A DNA stretch of 10,756 bases. Origin: Clostridium sp. AM58-1XD (GTDB lineage: Bacteria > Bacillota > Clostridia > Lachnospirales > Lachnospiraceae). A model generated the notes under the pieces. That model did no database searches. It had not been told where the DNA came from and saw only the letters and a list, made by a program, of their open reading frames with translations. Below, piece after piece: positions 7,781 through 10,756 of this stretch; the stretch's first letter is position 1; each line of letters starts with the position of its first letter. The stretch covers positions 1 through 10,756 of the forward strand of contig NZ_QSDR01000056.1 of assembly GCF_003464085.1 (NCBI RefSeq). The letters are read 5' to 3'. The translations under genes were made by a program, and so were the position numbers.

Positions 7781-9063
7781 ATGGTACATCATGACGTGAT
7801 AATTATAGGCGGAGGTCCTGCCGGTCTGGCGGCTGCCATGTCTGCGAGAAAAGCGGGAATACAGGATATTATGATTCTGGAGAGAGATGAAATTTTAGGG
7901 GGAATCCTGAATCAGTGCATTCATAATGGATTTGGCCTCATACATTTAAAGAGGAGCTGACCGGACCGGAATACGCCGCGCGCTATATTGATCAGGTAAT
8001 GGAAGAGAAGATTCCATATAAACTCAATACAATCGTCATCAATATCAGTCCTAAAAAAGAGGTTACGGCGATCAACAGGGAAGACGGCCTTGTTACGATG
8101 AAAGCAGATGCGGTTATCCTGGCCATGGGCTGCCGTGAACGGCCGAGAGGGGCTCTTAATATTCCAGGTTACAGGCCTGCGGGAATCTATTCAGCAGGAA
8201 CGGCCCAGCGGCTTATGAATATTGAAGGATGTCAGGTCGGGAAAGAGGTCGTCATCCTCGGCTCTGGAGATATCGGGCTTATTATGGCACGCAGGATGAC
8301 TCTGGAAGGCGCCAGGGTAAAAGTGGTGGCGGAGCTCATGCCTTATTCTGGCGGTTTAAAAAGAAACATCGCTCAGTGCCTGGATGACTACGGAATTCCA
8401 TTAAAGCTCAGCCATACAGTAATCAATATTGAGGGCAAGAAGAGGGTAACAGGAATAACACTGGCTCAGGTAGATGAAAACCGCAGGCCGATTCCAGGAA
8501 CGGAAGAGTATTACAGCTGTGATACCCTGCTTTTATCAGTCGGACTGATTCCGGAGAACGAGCTGACAAAGGGAGCCGGCATCGATATGAATCCGGTAAC
8601 TTCAGGGCCAAATGTCAACAACCGGCTGGAAACAGGTGTGAATGGCGTATTCGCTTGCGGAAATGTGCTTCATGTTCATGACCTGGTGGATTATGTGTCT
8701 GAGGAAGCTGCTTTGGCTGGACAGAATGCGGCAGAATATGTTATGAAACAGAAAAAAGAGAGTGATACAGGTAAATCGAAAGAAGTACAGAGCGTCGTTC
8801 TGGAGGCATGTGATGGAGTTCGTTATACCGTTCCTCAGTCCCTGGATTTAAGCCGTCTGGAAGAGAAAACTATCGTAAGATTTCGAGTTGCGGATGTATA
8901 TAAGGGCCGGTCAATTGCTGTCTATTATGATGGAGAACTGGTAGACAAGAAGAAAAAACGGGTGCTGGCTCCAGGAGAGATGGAGCAAGTAATACTGAAA
9001 AAAGAAACGCTTTTAAAATATCCGGATCTGCGAAAGATCATGATTCGTACGGGGGTGGAATAA
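7781..9063 (+). pseudogene. GlpB-like NAD(P)/FAD-dependent oxidoreductase, frameshifted near the N-terminus
   Basis: A Pyr_redox_2-type flavoprotein, the likely partner of the GlpA-like protein. Translation starts at ATG 7781 after GAGGAGG (7764-7770), giving MVHHDVIIIGGGPAGLAAA, the FAD loop. After 53 correct residues ending GFGL the frame runs into TGA at 7958-7960. The matching frame resumes at 7939, where GLHTFKEELTGPEYAARY would be read if one C were restored in CTCAT to give CTCCAT. The repaired protein has about 427 residues: CRERPRG near 118-124, second Rossmann loop GSGDIG near 161-166, FACGN near 291-295, and a roughly 100-residue C-terminal domain. An internal ATG at 7999 could start a 354-residue fragment, but that lacks the FAD loop. 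Its stop directly abuts the DUF1667 start. Single-base loss is clear; whether it is biological is not. Confidence 0.88.
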
Positions 9064-9426
9064 ATGACGAAGGAACTTGTGTGTATCGGCTGCCCGCTGG
9101 GCTGCATGATGAAAGTGTCGGTAGAGGATGAAGGAAGAGAAATCAATGTGACCGGCAATACGTGTATCAGAGGCGAAGAATATGCTAAAAAAGAGATGCT
9201 GAATCCGATGAGAATCGTAACATCTACCGTCTGCGTCGATGGTGGAAGCATTCCCAGAGTTTCAGTAAAAACGAAGAATGATATTCCGAAAGAGAAAATT
9301 TTTGAATGTATGAAAGAGATCAGGAGCGTCAGGATAACCGCTCCTGTAGAGATCGGCGACGTTATCATATCAGACTGCGCGGGAACGGGGGTTCCTGTGA
9401 TTGCGACAAAAAGTGTAGGAGAATAA
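9064..9426 (+). CDS. DUF1667 small cysteine-rich protein of the glp oxidoreductase set
   Basis: A 120-residue soluble protein of the DUF1667 family. The N-terminus carries VCIGCPLGCMM (C7, C10, C14), followed by GNTCIRGEEYAKKE with C34, and then NPMRIVTSTV. Four cysteines in this arrangement suggest a metal or iron-sulfur site. The C-terminal half has no cysteine cluster. Its ATG follows the GlpB-like stop codon with no gap, with GGGGGTGG just upstream, so the two are translationally coupled. Genes of this family sit regularly beside GlpA-like and GlpB-like flavoproteins in clostridia and Thermotogales. An electron-transfer or scaffold subunit in place of GlpC is the natural inference. No biochemical role can be read directly from the sequence. 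Confidence 0.9.
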   Translation: MTKELVCIGCPLGCMMKVSVEDEGREINVTGNTCIRGEEYAKKEMLNPMRIVTSTVCVDGGSIPRVSVKTKNDIPKEKIFECMKEIRSVRITAPVEIGDVIISDCAGTGVPVIATKSVGE

Positions 9427-9444
9427 CTGGAAGCAAAGAAATAC

Positions 9445-9473
9445 TTGACTATAAATGGCGATACTGATAAAGT
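9445..9473 (+). promoter_or_regulatory. Probable promoter of glpP
   Basis: A -35 TTGACT (9445-9450) and a weaker -10 TAAAGT (9468-9473) are separated by 17 bases, giving a leader of about 95 bases before glpP. No terminator separates glpP from the DUF1667 gene, so glpP is probably expressed both from this promoter and by readthrough from the regulon it controls. The small perfect hairpin CGTG-TTAT-CACG at 9485-9496 lies near the expected transcript start. Confidence 0.42.
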
Positions 9474-9573
9474 AAATACAATAGCGTGTTATCACGAAAC
9501 CCGCAGAAGGGGATATGCAGTATAAAGAAACTCTGTAATTTTTTGTTTATAGATCGACGAGAGGATGCAGGCC

Positions 9574-10134
9574 ATGAAAATTATAGAATTGCTGGAAGAA
9601 TCTCCGGTTATAGCAGCGGTAAAGGATGACGAAGGATTAGAAGAAAGCTTTAAATCGGACTGTAAGATTATTTTTATCTTATATGGGACTATTTGTAATA
9701 TAGCGGAAATTGTTGACCGGATTAAAGAGAAGGACAGAATCGCAATCGTTCATGCTGATTTGATCTCTGGATTGAGCTCGAAGGAGATCGTAGCTGATTT
9801 TTTGAAGAACAATACGAAAGCGGATGGTATTATCAGCACAAAGATGCCTGTTGTAAAACGAGCAATGTCTCTGGGAATGATCGGCGGGCACAGGACATTT
9901 GTCATTGATTCCCTCGCTCTGACGAACACAAAAAAACAGATGGAGACATTCCGGCCCGATTTTCTGGAGATACTTCCGGGGGTTATGCCTAAAATACTGA
10001 AAGAGGTGCACAGCAGTATCGATATTCCACTGATTGCCAGCGGGCTGCTTTCGGATAAAAAGGATATGATCGCCGCTTTTTCAGCAGGTGCAGATGCGAT
10101 TTCAACGACAAAGAAAGAACTGTGGTTTATGTAA
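9574..10134 (+). CDS. glpP: Glycerol-3-phosphate-responsive antiterminator (mRNA-binding)
   Basis: A 186-residue GlpP-family protein (PF04309 type, TIM-barrel-like fold). In Bacillus, GlpP binds G3P and then leader mRNA of glp genes, preventing termination at the leader hairpin and stabilising the transcript. Visible family motifs: VIAAVKDDEGL near the N-terminus, VHADLISGL (about 59-67), DGIISTK (84-90), FVIDSLAL, PDFLEILPGVMPKI (128-141), IPLIASGLL (151-159), GADAIST (172-178) and the closing LW. The start is ATG 9574, with GAGAGG ending nine bases upstream. The ATG at 9565 overlaps that site. It is the last gene of the cluster and ends at a strong terminator. Its presence makes the hairpins at 1-48, 3131-3179 and 6244-6301 likely targets. 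Confidence 0.95.
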   Translation: MKIIELLEESPVIAAVKDDEGLEESFKSDCKIIFILYGTICNIAEIVDRIKEKDRIAIVHADLISGLSSKEIVADFLKNNTKADGIISTKMPVVKRAMSLGMIGGHRTFVIDSLALTNTKKQMETFRPDFLEILPGVMPKILKEVHSSIDIPLIASGLLSDKKDMIAAFSAGADAISTTKKELWFM

Positions 10135-10149
10135 TATAAGAAGTTCAAG

Positions 10150-10215
10150 GTTCCATACCGGATATTCGGCGACTCGATTCGCATAAATGAAAAGACTGGT
10201 ATGGAACTATTTTTT
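10150..10215 (+). terminator. Intrinsic terminator after glpP
   Basis: GTTCCATACC (10150-10159) pairs perfectly with GGTATGGAAC (10198-10207), with a 38-base loop that can form an inner GCGA/TCGC hairpin. A run of Ts (10210-10215) follows. It starts 15 bases after the glpP stop and separates the glycerol cluster from rsmI. It lacks the GAGAT-AGAG motif of the two leader terminators, consistent with a plain operon end. Confidence 0.88.
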
Positions 10216-10263
10216 AGCTTTTTAAAACAATTTTATTCTGGTTTACAGGAAAGGATTAGAATG

Positions 10264-10756
10264 ATGGCAGGGAAACTGTATTTATGTGCAACGCCAATAG
10301 GGAATCTGGAGGACATTACATTCCGGGTGCTGAAGACATTAAAGGAAGTGGATCTGATCGCTGCAGAGGATACGAGACACAGCATTAAGCTTCTGAATCA
10401 CTTTGAGATTAACACTCCGATGACCAGCTATCATGAATATAACAAGGTGGAAAAGGCACGTTACCTGGTAGAGCAGATGGCGCAGGGAATCAATCTGGCT
10501 TTGATTACGGATGCAGGAACGCCTGGAATTTCTGATCCTGGGGAAGAACTGGTGCGCCAATGCTATGAAGCGGGGATCGAAGTAACTTCGCTTCCCGGTC
10601 CGGCCGCCTGCATTACGGCCCTTACCATGTCAGGTCTGTCTACCCGGAGATTCTGCTTTGAAGCCTTTTTGCCGGCGGAAAAAGCGGATAAAAAGGAGCG
10701 TCTGCTTGAAGCCTTTTTGCCGGCGGAAAAAGCGGATAAAAAGGAGCGTCTGAGAA
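10264..10756 (+). CDS. rsmI: 16S rRNA (cytidine-1402 2'-O)-methyltransferase RsmI, 5' part, cut by window end
   Basis: The first 164 residues of a family normally about 280 long; the frame is still open at the window end. RsmI is a SAM-dependent enzyme that 2'-O-methylates C1402 in the decoding centre of 16S rRNA. LYLCATPIGNLEDITFRVL, AAEDTRHS, ALITDAGTPGISDPG and LPGPAACITAL are diagnostic of the tetrapyrrole-methylase-fold RsmI family. AGGAAAGGA (10247-10255) fits ATG 10264 with eight bases spacing; ATG at 10261 is a possible alternative. It follows the glpP terminator with no clear promoter seen. Odd feature: residues 133-148, EAFLPAEKADKKERLL, are repeated at 149-164 as an exact DNA copy. 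Family members carry this segment once, so either a real in-frame duplication or an assembly artefact is present. Confidence 0.93.
   Translation, partial: MAGKLYLCATPIGNLEDITFRVLKTLKEVDLIAAEDTRHSIKLLNHFEINTPMTSYHEYNKVEKARYLVEQMAQGINLALITDAGTPGISDPGEELVRQCYEAGIEVTSLPGPAACITALTMSGLSTRRFCFEAFLPAEKADKKERLLEAFLPAEKADKKERLR
10658..10752 (+). repeat. Tandem duplication of a 48-bp unit inside rsmI
   Basis: Bases 10658-10704 and 10706-10752 are identical over 47 bases, with a period of 48, which is 16 codons and so keeps the reading frame. Perfect identity shows the event is very recent or artificial. The second copy ends four bases before the window end, where an assembly error would be most likely to sit. 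Confidence 0.93.

Noticed and set aside
7536..7960. Programmed ribosomal frameshifting in the two flavoprotein genes
   Set aside because: Neither site has a slippery heptamer or an evident stimulatory structure, and recovery simply requires one missing C at each.
7958..7960. TGA as a selenocysteine codon in the GlpB-like gene
   Set aside because: The residues just before the TGA (IHLKRS) are already out of frame, and decoding it would not restore the family sequence. A one-base loss explains it.
9477..9482. TACAAT as the -10 box of glpP
   Set aside because: It matches the consensus better than TAAAGT but is 26 bases from TTGACT, and no other -35 lies at the right distance.

Overview
This window looks like chromosomal DNA from an anaerobic, gut-type Clostridia, most likely Lachnospiraceae or Clostridium cluster XIVa. 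The grounds are moderate GC, strong AGGAG-type ribosome binding sites, consensus sigma-A promoter elements, a GlpP antiterminator and clostridial-style FAD oxidoreductase sets. The genus is inferred. All genes lie on the + strand.

Layout. Positions 1-48 hold a leader or terminator hairpin cut by the window edge. Next come a FAD-dependent oxidoreductase of unknown substrate (130-1491) and glycerol kinase glpK (1518-3014). The 3015-3261 gap holds a near-perfect sigma-A promoter followed by a leader with an intrinsic terminator. A complete tripartite TRAP transporter follows, dctP-dctQ-dctM (3262-6209). A second leader-type terminator (6237-6301) comes before three oxidoreductase genes: a GlpA/LhgO-like FAD protein (6330-7765, frameshifted), a GlpB-like NAD(P)/FAD oxidoreductase (7781-9063, frameshifted) and a small cysteine-rich DUF1667 protein (9064-9426). 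The RNA-binding antiterminator glpP (9574-10134) has its own likely promoter and is closed by a strong terminator (10150-10215). The 5' part of rsmI (10264 to the end) belongs to a separate housekeeping unit.

How it works together. GlpK makes sn-glycerol 3-phosphate (G3P). The GlpA-like, GlpB-like and DUF1667 proteins probably form an anaerobic G3P dehydrogenase complex. GlpP, known in Firmicutes as a G3P-responsive antiterminator, would permit readthrough of the leader terminators. Two of these terminators, before dctP and before glpA, are preceded by the same short motif (GAGAT-nn-AGAG-n-AAGG-C/T-AT), which I propose is the GlpP RNA target. The unusual feature is a TRAP transporter inside this regulon, where a glycerol facilitator (glpF) or G3P permease would be expected and none is visible. 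The solute-binding protein keeps the arginine that usually binds a carboxylate, so an organic acid related to glycerol metabolism is plausible.

Data caution. Two neighbouring genes each lack a single base, and rsmI carries an exact 16-codon tandem duplication at the window end. These may be real lesions or sequencing and assembly errors, and need read-level checking.
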